Source: JBBRXJ01 sp038248505 (lineage in GTDB: Bacteria; Bacteroidota; Bacteroidia; Bacteroidales; JBBRXJ01). Taken from it: a stretch of DNA of 37,516 nucleotides. Position 1 is the stretch's first letter, and the number at the start of each line of letters is the position of its first letter. The translations under genes and the position numbers were made by a program. Where the stretch lies: positions 1 through 37,516 of the forward strand of contig JBBRXJ010000028.1 of the NCBI GenBank assembly GCA_038248505.1, given 5' to 3'. Under the pieces are notes generated by a model. It was given only the letters and a program-made list of their open reading frames with translations, was not told the origin of the DNA and made no database searches. Of the stretch, positions 8,937 through 18,508 are shown in pieces.

Positions 8937-10649
8937 TTAAATAGGAATTGGTAATGTAAATGAAAAAGTACTGCCCTTTCCTAATTCCGAATCGACCCAA
9001 ATTTTTCCGCCATTACGCATGATAAATTCTTTACACAATGTCAAGCCAAGACCTGTACCTTGTTCATTTGCAGTACCATAAGTAGTGAAATGCGCTCCCA
9101 CATTAAAAATTCGTGATTTATCATTATCAGAAATTCCAACCCCGTTGTCGGCCACAGTTATTACTGCATATTTTTCATACGATGCAGCATATATATTTAT
9201 ACGACCATTAATGTTTGTATATTTAATTGCATTTGTTAGGAGATTACGAATAATTGTTCGCAACATATTTTTATCAGCAATTACTTGAATTGACGAATCA
9301 ATCTGATAACTCAATTCAATGCTTTTTTTGTTGGCTTGTGCCTTAAATAATTGCATTTGATCATTTACTAACTCAGCTACATTTAAAGTAGCAGGAATAA
9401 ACTCAATAGAACCAGTTTGCGCTCTAGACCATTCAAGCAAATTCTCTAATAAGGAATAACCATGCTTAGAGATATCATTTATTTGACGAACATATTCTTC
9501 AATCTTTGCTTTATCTAGTTTATCAATATTACGTGAAATCATTTCGGCAAAACCAATCACTGCATTTAAAGGGTTTTTTAAATCATGAGCAATAATAGAG
9601 AAAAACTTATCTTTAGTAGCAATTACATCATTCAATTCTTTCTGATTAATTTTAAGTTTTGCAGAAGTGTTTTTATGCAATTCCACTTCATTTTGTAATA
9701 ATTCTTGTTGAGCAAAGTACTGCTCCATCATAATTGCAATATTACCAAACTCGGAATCCTCCGAAAGCAATGGTTTTATAGGTATAATCGAACGATTGTC
9801 AAGACCATCAGAAATCATTCTTATAGGTTTTGAAATCCAAATTCGAGTAAAATAAAGAAACAAGAGCGTAGTTAAAAAAGTTAAGAGAATAATAATATAA
9901 AGTGATTGATTTGAAAGTCTATTCCACTCCTTAATATAATTTGATCTATAATGAAAATCGGCTTCAAAGACCATTCTATTATTCCAACTATAAAACTGTC
10001 TACGAATATTAATATCGTTTTGATTGCATGTAGGTTTCTTTCTATTATAATGAATCGTAATATTTAGATCTGTTGATTCTTCAAGTTCACTCAAATAATT
10101 GGAATTCCATATTTTAGCAACAAAAAAATATCCTTGCGGTTTTGATTTCCGGGAAGGCAAATCAGCTGAGGGAACAATAATAGCACCAAAAACCTCTATA
10201 ATTGAACCTTGATAATCGAGAAAAAAATGAATAAAAGGTTTATCATTAGATAACTCTAGTAAAGCCAAATGAGGTACCGGAAGATTGGGTAAAATAATTA
10301 TGCTATCACTTGTACTATAAACTAACTTCATATCTGAATTATAAATCCAGACGAAATTAAACTTAAAGGTAGTAAGCATTGAGTGAATATTTTCCTCTAA
10401 CCAAATAGGAGAAGGATTATTCACATTGTCAACCATATCATCCCAACCTGAATAATCAAAAGCCGACTGCATTGAATTTTCCTCGTTAATCCTTAGCACA
10501 TTATCAATAATCATACGCCTTCCATCACGCATTGCATCAAGAAAAACTTTACGCTGGTTACTTTCGAGATAACGAAATCCAATTACAACAAAGAAGATAA
10601 AACCTAATGTAAATGATAATAATAATATTAGTTTTGCCCTTACATTCAT
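8937..10649 (-). CDS. membrane sensor histidine kinase with CHASE4-like periplasmic domain
   Basis: A 570-residue two-helix sensor kinase. TM1 is at about residues 7-25, an extracytoplasmic domain at 30-245 carries the SAFDYSGWDDMVD signature of CHASE4 sensors, and TM2 is at about 248-268, followed by a HAMP-like linker and coiled coil. The phosphoacceptor His is H355 in FSIIAHDLKNPLNAV. The ATPase part has the N box (LLTNAIKYT), the G1 box (VADNGVGIS) and the G2 box (NEQGTGLGLTL). All key residues look intact. No response regulator is adjacent on either side, so this is an orphan kinase and its signal and output are unknown. It is divergent from the DoxX gene across a 529-base gap. Confidence 0.9.
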   Translation of the reverse strand: MNVRAKLILLLSFTLGFIFFVVIGFRYLESNQRKVFLDAMRDGRRMIIDNVLRINEENSMQSAFDYSGWDDMVDNVNNPSPIWLEENIHSMLTTFKFNFVWIYNSDMKLVYSTSDSIIILPNLPVPHLALLELSNDKPFIHFFLDYQGSIIEVFGAIIVPSADLPSRKSKPQGYFFVAKIWNSNYLSELEESTDLNITIHYNRKKPTCNQNDINIRRQFYSWNNRMVFEADFHYRSNYIKEWNRLSNQSLYIIILLTFLTTLLFLYFTRIWISKPIRMISDGLDNRSIIPIKPLLSEDSEFGNIAIMMEQYFAQQELLQNEVELHKNTSAKLKINQKELNDVIATKDKFFSIIAHDLKNPLNAVIGFAEMISRNIDKLDKAKIEEYVRQINDISKHGYSLLENLLEWSRAQTGSIEFIPATLNVAELVNDQMQLFKAQANKKSIELSYQIDSSIQVIADKNMLRTIIRNLLTNAIKYTNINGRINIYAASYEKYAVITVADNGVGISDNDKSRIFNVGAHFTTYGTANEQGTGLGLTLCKEFIMRNGGKIWVDSELGKGSTFSFTLPIPI

Positions 10650-10691
10650 TGGTTTGTATATGGGTTTTAGCTTAGTTTACTAACAATTATC

Positions 10692-10699
10692 CAAATATA
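10692..10699 (-). promoter_or_regulatory. -7 promoter element for the histidine kinase
   Basis: Minus-strand TATATTTG matches TAnnTTTG and lies 43 bases upstream of the kinase ATG at 10649. No -33 TTG at proper spacing is obvious. Confidence 0.45.
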
Positions 10700-11151
10700 C
10701 ACATAAGTAATGAGTATGAATAATTCTATTGAATAAATTCACAGAATACAACCTTAAAATGCTTTAAACATTTTAATCAACGGTCTTATGATATCTATCT
10801 ATTAGCAACAATCACTTCTGTTATTTTATTTTAAAAGTAAAAATTTTTGTCTTAACATGTCCATTAAATTAGGGTGCTAAAACAGCCTCCGTGCCAAAAA
10901 AAAGTTGGGTATATAGAGTAGGGCTTTAGCCTGGGGATAAAAAAAAAAATTCTGTACAAATATACACCAAAGACAAATTTCATTCTAAAACACCAAAGAA
11001 GGTGGCTGAGGCATTCTTTCATTGATATATAAGAGCTCTACTTTCATTATAAATCAGTAAATATCTAAGTGGTTTACAATTGTGCAGAATCAGTTCTTAT
11101 TTATGAAAAAAAATGACTTACGCACTTCTATTTATAATGATAAAAAATATA

Positions 11152-11159
11152 TACTTTTG
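11152..11159 (+). promoter_or_regulatory. -7 promoter element for the DoxX gene
   Basis: TACTTTTG matches TAnnTTTG and lies 19 bases before the ATG at 11179. It falls inside the longer open frame beginning at 11113, which argues that translation begins at 11179 instead. Confidence 0.4.
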
Positions 11160-11178
11160 GGTATTAATAATAGAAAAA

Positions 11179-11658
11179 ATGAACTCTACAAAGCTAAAAC
11201 TAAGCAAACTACAACTTTTCTCACTCATAACCCTTCGAATCTTAATTGGGTGGCATTTTTTATATGAAGGAGTTTCTAAGGTAATGAATTCCAATTGGTC
11301 ATCACAATCCTATCTGCTTGACTCAAAAGGGTGGTTTTCGGGTATCTATCACTATATTGCCAACAGTTCCAGTCTACTAAAATTTGTAGATATTCTGAAT
11401 GTTTACGGCTTACTATTAATCGGCCTAGGATTAATTCTTGGATTTCTTACAAAATTATCAAATTGGGCAGGTATAATCCTACTTAGTTTCTACTTTCTAT
11501 CACATCCAACTTTAGTTGGAGTAAGCTATGCTTTACCAGGCGAAGGTAGCTACTTATGGGTAAATAAAATACTGATTGAACTTGCAGCTATGGTGGTACT
11601 TCTAGCATTTCCAACTGGTAAAAAAATTGGACTCGATAGACTTATAAAAAAACTGTAA
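11179..11658 (+). CDS. DoxX family membrane protein
   Basis: A 159-residue, four-helix inner-membrane protein. The start is the ATG of MNSTKLKLSKLQL; the frame is open back to 11113 but that part overlaps the promoter. Family hallmarks are the first helix LITLRILIGWHFLYEGVSKV and three further helices (VYGLLLIGLGLILGFLTKL; WAGIILLSFYFLSH; ILIELAAMVVLLAF). DoxX relatives are linked to quinol or thiosulfate metabolism and oxidative stress in a few organisms, but most have no proven activity. In Bacteroidetes they are often found next to Gfo/Idh/MocA oxidoreductases, as here (next gene 125 bases on, same strand). Confidence 0.8.
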   Translation: MNSTKLKLSKLQLFSLITLRILIGWHFLYEGVSKVMNSNWSSQSYLLDSKGWFSGIYHYIANSSSLLKFVDILNVYGLLLIGLGLILGFLTKLSNWAGIILLSFYFLSHPTLVGVSYALPGEGSYLWVNKILIELAAMVVLLAFPTGKKIGLDRLIKKL

Positions 11659-11783
11659 GCATTAAATTTAAAGAATACATAAATCAGAATATTTGTTATA
11701 GCAAAAGATCAGTAGGACTAATATTCAGTATTACGGGCAACAATAAGTAATAAAACCGCATCGGCGTAAAACATTTCAGCAAT

Positions 11784-13349
11784 ATGGGTGAAAAAAATAA
11801 AAAAGGTAAAATTAGTCGTAGAGATATCTTAAAAGGAATTGCGACGGTACCATTATTAGGAGCATTTGGATATGCTTTATATCGTAAGAAGCAGTATGAT
11901 AATTACATAAAAGGAAATCTGGTAAATGAAATAGGCTTAAGTTATGAAGCACCCAAAGCAGCCATTTGGAAAATAAAAAGCTCCGATAAACTTATTCGAA
12001 TTGGAATTATTGGCTTTGGAAGTCGTGGGGAAGATATTATAAAAGCTAGTGGTTTTGCACACCCTGACAAAATAAAAAAAATAAAAGATGCTGCCGAAAG
12101 TAATAATGGAGATACACGATTTGATGATTATCAGAATCAAGATCATTTAAACATTGTAATTAACGGCATCTGTGATTTATTTGATGTGCGAGCTGAACGC
12201 GCTATGACCGCCGCCGCAAATCATATGCGTACTTGGGATATTGAAAAAATTGACAAGAAACAGCCCATCCGTTACAAAAATTACAAGGAATTATTAGCTA
12301 GTCCCGATATCGATGCAGTTATAATTGCAACATCCGATCATTGGCATGCACAAATAGCCATTGATGCAGCCAAAGCAGGTAAACATGTGTATGTAGAGAA
12401 AGCAATGACCAAGACCATTGAAGAAGCCTATCGAGTGCGTGATGCTGTGAAGCAGGGTGGAATTGTTTTTCAACTAGGGCATCAAGGGCGCCAGACAGAG
12501 AGTTATATTAAAGCAAAAGAAGCGATTCAGAAAAACTTACTCGGAAAAATATCTTTAATTCAGGTTTCAACAAATCGTAATGACCCCAATGGAGCATGGG
12601 TTTACGACATACATCCTGAAGGTAATGAGAAAACCATTGATTGGAATCAATTTCTTGGTAATGCACCAAAAATTCCATTTAGTCCCGAACGATTTTTTAG
12701 ATGGAGATGTTGGTGGGATTACGGAACAGGCTTATCTGGCGATTTATTTACCCACGAATACGATGGTGTAAATCAAATTATGGAATTGGGTATTCCACAC
12801 AGCGTAGTATCATCAGGCGGTATTTATTTTTATAAAGATGGGCGCACTGTTCCTGATACCTACCAAGTAGCTTGCGAATACCCTGATCGTGATCTTACAC
12901 TTTTATACTCTGGCACACTCTCGAGCGATAAATATCGTGGTAAAATATTTATGGGGCACGATGCAAATATGGAAGTAAGCGAAAAACTAATCATTAATGC
13001 AGAGGAAAAATCAACGCGATACAAAGAAAAAATTAATGCGGGGATTATCAATTCCAAACTGCCTCTATATAGCTACAAACCAGGTATGAAAGACGTTGAT
13101 GCTATTACCTCGGCAACCGAAGCCTATTTTGCAGGTAGAGGCTTACTTTATACTTATCGTGATGGAAAGAAATACGACACAACTTTTCTTCATATAAAAG
13201 AATGGCTTGATTGTATTCGAAATAACGGAACGCCAAGTTGTAATATTGATCAAGGCTTTCAAGAAGCAATTGCTGCGCATATGGGAACCCTATCCTATTT
13301 AGAAAACAGAAAAGTTTTTTGGGATAAAGAAAAAGAGATTGTTATATAA
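11784..13349 (+). CDS. Tat-exported Gfo/Idh/MocA-family oxidoreductase
   Basis: A 521-residue NAD(P)-dependent oxidoreductase of the glucose-fructose oxidoreductase family, which usually acts on sugars or cyclitols. A twin-arginine signal is visible at residues 10-32 (KISRRDILKGIATVPLLGAF), so it is probably exported folded with its cofactor. The Rossmann dinucleotide motif is GIIGFGSRGED (74-84). The family EKP motif reads EKA here (205-207, in VYVEKAMTKT), followed by the typical QLGHQGRQTES segment and a C-terminal beta-sheet domain ending at a conserved-looking hydrophilic tail. The Ala in place of the usual Pro is common in exported members. Substrate unknown. Probably co-transcribed with the DoxX gene upstream. 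Confidence 0.85.
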   Translation: MGEKNKKGKISRRDILKGIATVPLLGAFGYALYRKKQYDNYIKGNLVNEIGLSYEAPKAAIWKIKSSDKLIRIGIIGFGSRGEDIIKASGFAHPDKIKKIKDAAESNNGDTRFDDYQNQDHLNIVINGICDLFDVRAERAMTAAANHMRTWDIEKIDKKQPIRYKNYKELLASPDIDAVIIATSDHWHAQIAIDAAKAGKHVYVEKAMTKTIEEAYRVRDAVKQGGIVFQLGHQGRQTESYIKAKEAIQKNLLGKISLIQVSTNRNDPNGAWVYDIHPEGNEKTIDWNQFLGNAPKIPFSPERFFRWRCWWDYGTGLSGDLFTHEYDGVNQIMELGIPHSVVSSGGIYFYKDGRTVPDTYQVACEYPDRDLTLLYSGTLSSDKYRGKIFMGHDANMEVSEKLIINAEEKSTRYKEKINAGIINSKLPLYSYKPGMKDVDAITSATEAYFAGRGLLYTYRDGKKYDTTFLHIKEWLDCIRNNGTPSCNIDQGFQEAIAAHMGTLSYLENRKVFWDKEKEIVI

Positions 13350-13440
13350 TTTTAAAATCGTACTATATTTATGTTCTGATTTAATACACATTTCAGGAAT
13401 AAAATGTAAATTAAAACTCTGAAAAACTAACACGATTGAT

Positions 13441-15219
13441 ATGTTTACATTTAATGAATACGTTGTTGAAATAAAAGATCGCGAATTTAAATCGCCTGAA
13501 GGAATCATTTTTCCAAACTCAGCAATAGTTACTTTTCGCAATAGAGAAAAGAAAAAATCACTGGTTAAGAAGTATGGATTTTTTGATACCGAAATTGTAT
13601 ATAAAAAAATTGAGAATGGCGAAGATATTAATCTAAATCATGCTTATGTTCATAATTTCTCCATCAGCAAATATCGTAAATCAAGAGGCCTAGCTGAAGA
13701 AGAAATGGTACTGATAAATAATTTCACTGCATGTGACTCTATATTTGATAGTTTAGATAGTGTAGATTTTAGCTTCTGTGATTTTGGCGATTGCGACATC
13801 AGTTTTGAGAACGCTATTTTTGCCCAAGGAGAGATTTTTTTTCATGGTGCAAAATTTGGGAAAGGCAATAAAGACTTTACTTACCTCATTGTAAAAAATG
13901 GGAATATGAATTTTTCAAATGCCGATTTTGGAGATGGTAATATTGATTTCAAAAACTCCATTTTTGAATCGGGCAACAAAGACTTTCAATATACCACCTT
14001 TGGTAATGGAGACATATCATTCATTAATACTGATTTTGGCGATGGAGATGTTTCATTTATCAATTGTAATTTTGGTAATGGCGATTGTTCATTTAAAGTA
14101 TCACGCTTCGGTAATGGTAAAGTTGATTTTCATTATGCTAAGTTCGGTAAAGGTGATATAAGCTTTGAGAGAACGGAGTTTGGTAATGGCAAGGTTGATT
14201 TTAGAACAGTTGAATTTCTGCGTGCTAAACTTAATTTTAATCGTTCTGTTTTTGGCGATTGTGATTTGGATTTTGAAGCCTGCGAATTAAAAAATGGACG
14301 CTTCAATTTTAAAAGTGCGTGTTTAGGTAAGGGATTTAAAAACTTTAGCTTATGTGATTTTGAAGGAACCAATTTAACCTTTGACCATTCAAAATTGGGC
14401 GAAGGAGATATTTCATTCTATAATGCTAAACTCACTGGCTTATCAATGAAGGATTGCCATCTCGACTTTCATCTCGACCTCAGAGTTTCAAAATGCAATT
14501 ATGTTGATTTAAGCAATACCATTGTAAGAGATATTATTGATTTAAGACCTTATGAATTTAAAGTTGATATTGACACCATAAACTTTACAGGGATGCGACT
14601 CCTAGGCCGTATTTACGTTGATTGGGAAGATAACAAAGTACAAAAACTAATTGAATCGCAAACAGACACCTCTGAGAAAATTAAAGGCGAACAATTTCGA
14701 ATATTAAAACAAAATTTTAATAGCACCGGACAATATACGGATGAAGATACAGCTTATGTTGAATTTAAACGTTTTGAAGCTAGGTCACAGTTACATGAAA
14801 GTGTAAAATCAAATCCATTTATGGCTATTATTGAATATCCTGCCTATCTTTTTAAATGGTTGGTATTTGATAAAATGGGGCTTTATGCCACCAACCCTGT
14901 AAGAGTATTAGTTAGTATGGCTGTTTGTTACGTTATTTTTTCCTGTTTATATATCATTGGCGATCTTCTAAATTTAGGCGCCATTCATGACTCAACACCC
15001 GATATTCAATATATTTTTGATAATTACGGTCAACATGTAAGTAGAATAGGGCTAGTAGCAAAAAGCTTTTATTTGAGTGTAATTGTATTTTTCACTATTG
15101 GATTTGGAGACTTTTATCCGGTGGGGTATTTAAGAATTATATCAGGTCTAGAAGGTTTTACAGGCGTGTTTCTGATGTCATACTTCACAGTAGCTTTTGT
15201 AAGAAAGATATTGAGATAA
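13441..15219 (+). CDS. 12-residue-repeat beta-helix protein fused to a two-helix potassium-channel pore
   Basis: A 592-residue protein with three parts. Residues 1-114 are a soluble lead-in without a recognised domain. Residues 115-330 are 18 in-register repeats of 12 residues with consensus F-G-x-G-[DKN]-x-x-F-x-x-x-x, expected to stack as a right-handed beta-helix related to, but different in period from, pentapeptide repeats. After a linker (331-480), residues about 486-508 and 563-588 are transmembrane helices flanking a pore loop with the selectivity filter TIGFGD (552-557), the hallmark of the two-TM ion-channel family. The likely role is a K(+) channel gated by a cytoplasmic repeat domain, but the gating signal is unknown. 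Its stop codon abuts the stop of the convergent permease gene with no gap. Confidence 0.8.
   Translation: MFTFNEYVVEIKDREFKSPEGIIFPNSAIVTFRNREKKKSLVKKYGFFDTEIVYKKIENGEDINLNHAYVHNFSISKYRKSRGLAEEEMVLINNFTACDSIFDSLDSVDFSFCDFGDCDISFENAIFAQGEIFFHGAKFGKGNKDFTYLIVKNGNMNFSNADFGDGNIDFKNSIFESGNKDFQYTTFGNGDISFINTDFGDGDVSFINCNFGNGDCSFKVSRFGNGKVDFHYAKFGKGDISFERTEFGNGKVDFRTVEFLRAKLNFNRSVFGDCDLDFEACELKNGRFNFKSACLGKGFKNFSLCDFEGTNLTFDHSKLGEGDISFYNAKLTGLSMKDCHLDFHLDLRVSKCNYVDLSNTIVRDIIDLRPYEFKVDIDTINFTGMRLLGRIYVDWEDNKVQKLIESQTDTSEKIKGEQFRILKQNFNSTGQYTDEDTAYVEFKRFEARSQLHESVKSNPFMAIIEYPAYLFKWLVFDKMGLYATNPVRVLVSMAVCYVIFSCLYIIGDLLNLGAIHDSTPDIQYIFDNYGQHVSRIGLVAKSFYLSVIVFFTIGFGDFYPVGYLRIISGLEGFTGVFLMSYFTVAFVRKILR
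13783..14430 (+). repeat. coding tandem repeat, 18 units of 36 bp
   Basis: Eighteen contiguous 12-codon units without a single insertion or deletion encode the FGxGxxxF repeats of the channel fusion. Units 7-12 (such as FGNGDISFINTD, FGDGDVSFINCN, FGNGKVDFHYAK) are the closest to consensus, and the edges are more diverged. The DNA itself is only moderately repetitive, so selection seems to hold the protein register rather than recent unit amplification. Confidence 0.85.
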
Positions 15220-18200
15220 TCAATCTGCTTTTATAGATAAGAAGAGATTTGTTCGTGAAGCAAATTTGGCAGCAAAATAAATACAGAAAAAGCCATTTGT
15301 AAATAAACAAAGAACGAGACATCCCAAAAACACAATAGGAAAAGACGATTCAGCCATATTTAGAACGGGCATGATTGATACAATTGCCGATACTATTCCT
15401 ACTAATAAACCAATTATTAGTAGAAATATATTTTCTAATAAAATAATGTTTTCAATTTTTCTTTTACAATATCCTATTGAACTCATAAGAATAAACTCAT
15501 ATTTACGTTCATTGATATTTTTTAGTAAAATAATAGCTAAACCAAAGGTACCAATTACCAATCCCATGGCACCTAAAATCATAAACACAGATATATAGGT
15601 ATTCTCAACCGAGTTAAATTCATTTAACCGATCTACAGTAGTTTTAACTTCAGCTCCGTATTCACTAAAACTTTTATTCAGCATTTTTAATACTGCTGGT
15701 GCATTCTCAAGTTTTGCATCTACCAAAACAATATTTGCTTGGTAAGTAGATGGAAAATGCATTATTAATACCTTTTCATCAATCAATAAACTTCCTTGAA
15801 AAATAGAATTATCAATTGCGCCAATAAGTTTAAAAACCAATCTACTCCCGTACTCATCTATATATGACAAGGTATCTCCTATTGATTTTTTTAAGCCATA
15901 AGTAATCACCGTTTGATCAGCAAATGCAGGGATGTATTGCAGGCTATCCACATATATTAAAGACAACCATGGCTTCATTGAAATTCCGTAAAGTAGTTTC
16001 TTAATTGTAAAAGCATTTCTCGAATTAAAAGTTTTATAATTAACACCCAACAATCGGGGTTGTTTTATCTGGTTTAAATTTAAACAACTGGCATCTCCTC
16101 CTCTACGTGTTAATAATTGAGTAAAAAATAATCCTGCCGTATCTTCATCCTTTTCAAAAATCAAGTTCGCTAATGCTTCTTTAGAATTTAAATCTTTTAC
16201 AATGGGGGCTGTACTTTCAAGCCAATACAAATAGCCTCCAGTACCTGATGATTTATCGGACTCTTGGAGTTCGTATTTATAAAATGCTCCTGTTATAATA
16301 ACGCAAAATGTTCCGAAAGCCAAAATAGTAATGACAGCAATACTCCGACTAATATTTGAACGAGCATTTTTAAAGGCTAGTAAAAAAACATTTGAAACTA
16401 AATTTGATGAGATACCTTCTAATTTAATTTTAACAAATAAAATGCCTCCTATCAACAATAAAAAACCAGCTATTAAAAAGAAAACATCATGCCTTAATGG
16501 TTTATATAACATGCTATTAACAAGGAATAAAATAGGTACAATAGTACAAAATAACATACACCATTTCACAAAAGAATTTGTTTTACCCGCATAATTTTGT
16601 ATTCGACTAATAATTGATTTCCTCCGCATTCGTAATGTGATTATAATAATGCTGGCATAAGAAACAAGGATACTTATAATAAAGCCCGTTAAAAGTGTTT
16701 TAAAGTGAATAGATATACTCATTAGCTGAGTGTGTAAAGCATTGTTCCAAACTCCATTTAAAGCAAGCAAAATAAGTTTAGTATACATAATTGCAAATAA
16801 CAGGCCAAGAATACTTCCAAACACAACAACCACAAAGGACTCAATAAAACGAAGTTTAATAACATGTTTCGTAGTATAACCAATACTATTAAGAACAGCC
16901 TCTTCAGATGCACGCTTTGCCAAGTTAAGTGAATGGAGCAGCACCACTAAAATAAAAGCCGCTACAATAATAAAAAAGCTAAGCGAGATAAATAATTCTG
17001 AAAAATTTACTGAATTCTCCGCCGCATAAACAGCCTCCGATTGAATATCAATAATTGCAATGCCAAGATCTTTAAGCTCCAATAAATTAATGAGCTTATC
17101 ATTCGTATGCGCTAGAGATTTTGAATTATTAAAGCGAATAGCTGTAGCATTTCCAAAGGGATTAGACCACAACTCTAATCCAGCTGAATAGGGTATAAAC
17201 GCTTTCGGTGTACCTTTATATGTATTCCAATAGACTTCATCTTTATCTCTGATTTTACTAAATTTAATAGGAACTCCTGCCTCCCAATCTTTACAACTCC
17301 CAGCATCAGATAGCCCTGGAAACGATGGCATCAAAGATGAGTCAACAAAGTCACTTTGATTAGGAATAATATCACGTACTATAAACCGACTAGACTTTTC
17401 ATTAATGGTATGCAGTGGTCCAATTACATAATAGTCTAAAGATAAGGTGTCGCCAATTTTTGCACTCAAATCGTTTGCTAACCATTGGTTTATAAGAATC
17501 TCATCAGACTTTGAATTTGAATCAAATAAAGGCTCATTAACAGAAGTAACAAAAGAATAAGGTGTCTCCTTATCGCGCAGCGAAATGGAATTCACCAAAT
17601 AACTAAAAAAAATTTGAAATTTTAAATCTGATTTTTCAATACGTGATGAAAGAATATGATCAATAAAAACCCTATCAGAATTTAATTCATAATAACTAGA
17701 ATCAGAACTCATCTCCCAATTGAATCCAGCATCATTTAGCCGCCATGAAGTGGATAAAGCCTTATTAACAGAATTGATAGTAAGACTATTTGTATCCTTT
17801 TTAAAAACTAAAATAAGATTAATCGCTCCACTCACATTTATTTTTTTTGAAATCATTTCATGTGATACAAAAACATTATTCTCCAGTTGCTGATTATTTC
17901 TCAAACTAAAATAGCCCATCATTTCAGAACCAGCAATCGCTTTTACTTTGAGACGTAGTGCAATGGTCGCTTTTGAATTATTAGAGAATGGCGTATTTAC
18001 GGGCATTGCATCGGTGTTATTTACCCGCAATAAAAAGTAATCATTAATTTTTAATGAAAGTTTTTTCGCCATAATTGTACTAATTATCGCTTCATCATCA
18101 ACAACTATTGGGAATCCAATTTCATTTATTTTTGAAAAGTCAGTACGAATACCATTTACCTGAACTCCATTAACCCTTTCGGATGTTTCTGGATTAATCA

Positions 18201-18483
18201 CTATCCCCTGCAATAACAAAATACCAGCCGTTGGATTTGATAATTTTCTTGAAATTTCAGTTGATAATTCATAGCGCATTAATCTAGATCCACTAACAAT
18301 TGCAAAATTTGTTTTACCTAGTCGTGTTTCAATCAAGCTTTTTAATCCATCTTTCACCGAATCACCAACAATTAGCGAACCGGTAATAACAGCAGTAGCT
18401 ATGATAATTCCAGCAAGTAAAATGAAATGTTGTTGCCAATAATAGCGAAGGCTTCTTTGTATATAGATAGAATCTTTTATCAT
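15220..18483 (-). CDS. large FtsX/MacB-type ABC transporter permease
   Basis: A 1087-residue inner-membrane permease with about ten helices and two FtsX-type blocks. TM1 (about residues 20-42) is followed by a long periplasmic part (about 45-500). A first FtsX block covers about 500-640 (AAFILVVLLHSLNLAKRASE, then ASEEAVLNSIGYTTKHVIKL), with extra helices and a second periplasmic part after it. The last FtsX block covers about 940-1080 (ILGAMGLVIGTFGLAIILL, MSSIGYCKRKIENI). The coupling helices with LNSIGY and MSSIGY are characteristic. This duplicated architecture belongs to exporters or mechanotransmitters that handle lipoproteins, peptides or envelope lipids. It lies 25 bases behind its ATPase partner. 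The substrate cannot be read from sequence. Confidence 0.85.
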   Translation of the reverse strand: MIKDSIYIQRSLRYYWQQHFILLAGIIIATAVITGSLIVGDSVKDGLKSLIETRLGKTNFAIVSGSRLMRYELSTEISRKLSNPTAGILLLQGIVINPETSERVNGVQVNGIRTDFSKINEIGFPIVVDDEAIISTIMAKKLSLKINDYFLLRVNNTDAMPVNTPFSNNSKATIALRLKVKAIAGSEMMGYFSLRNNQQLENNVFVSHEMISKKINVSGAINLILVFKKDTNSLTINSVNKALSTSWRLNDAGFNWEMSSDSSYYELNSDRVFIDHILSSRIEKSDLKFQIFFSYLVNSISLRDKETPYSFVTSVNEPLFDSNSKSDEILINQWLANDLSAKIGDTLSLDYYVIGPLHTINEKSSRFIVRDIIPNQSDFVDSSLMPSFPGLSDAGSCKDWEAGVPIKFSKIRDKDEVYWNTYKGTPKAFIPYSAGLELWSNPFGNATAIRFNNSKSLAHTNDKLINLLELKDLGIAIIDIQSEAVYAAENSVNFSELFISLSFFIIVAAFILVVLLHSLNLAKRASEEAVLNSIGYTTKHVIKLRFIESFVVVVFGSILGLLFAIMYTKLILLALNGVWNNALHTQLMSISIHFKTLLTGFIISILVSYASIIIITLRMRRKSIISRIQNYAGKTNSFVKWCMLFCTIVPILFLVNSMLYKPLRHDVFFLIAGFLLLIGGILFVKIKLEGISSNLVSNVFLLAFKNARSNISRSIAVITILAFGTFCVIITGAFYKYELQESDKSSGTGGYLYWLESTAPIVKDLNSKEALANLIFEKDEDTAGLFFTQLLTRRGGDASCLNLNQIKQPRLLGVNYKTFNSRNAFTIKKLLYGISMKPWLSLIYVDSLQYIPAFADQTVITYGLKKSIGDTLSYIDEYGSRLVFKLIGAIDNSIFQGSLLIDEKVLIMHFPSTYQANIVLVDAKLENAPAVLKMLNKSFSEYGAEVKTTVDRLNEFNSVENTYISVFMILGAMGLVIGTFGLAIILLKNINERKYEFILMSSIGYCKRKIENIILLENIFLLIIGLLVGIVSAIVSIMPVLNMAESSFPIVFLGCLVLCLFTNGFFCIYFAAKFASRTNLFLSIKAD

Positions 18484-18508
18484 TTATTAAACATCATTTA
18501 AAAGTGAA

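Larger units (their letters stand above)
10650..11178. other. AT-rich divergent intergenic region between kinase and DoxX genes
   Basis: This 529-base gap has no convincing gene. It holds the kinase -7 box at 10692-10699, a second minus-strand TATATTTG at 10957-10964 with no gene behind it, long A runs after GGGGAT near 10935-10949, a short GGCT-TT-AGCC dyad at about 10922-10931, and the candidate DoxX promoter at 11152-11159. The stretch around 10870-10945 reads like a worn repeat unit (GCTAAAACAGCC, GGGCTTTAGCC), but no second copy is in the window. Confidence 0.5.

Noticed and set aside
10870..10945. Remnant of a MITE or REP-type repeat
   Set aside because: Suggestive words such as GGGCTTTAGCC are present, but there are no clear terminal inverted repeats and no second copy in the window.
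11082..11267. Small 61-codon frame before the DoxX gene
   Set aside because: It overlaps the candidate promoter and the start of DoxX in another frame and has low-complexity Asn/Lys/Thr content.
13783..14430. 36-base periodicity that could be taken for a CRISPR array or minisatellite
   Set aside because: The period is exactly 12 codons inside an intact reading frame. Units differ at the DNA level and there are no spacers, so it is a protein repeat.
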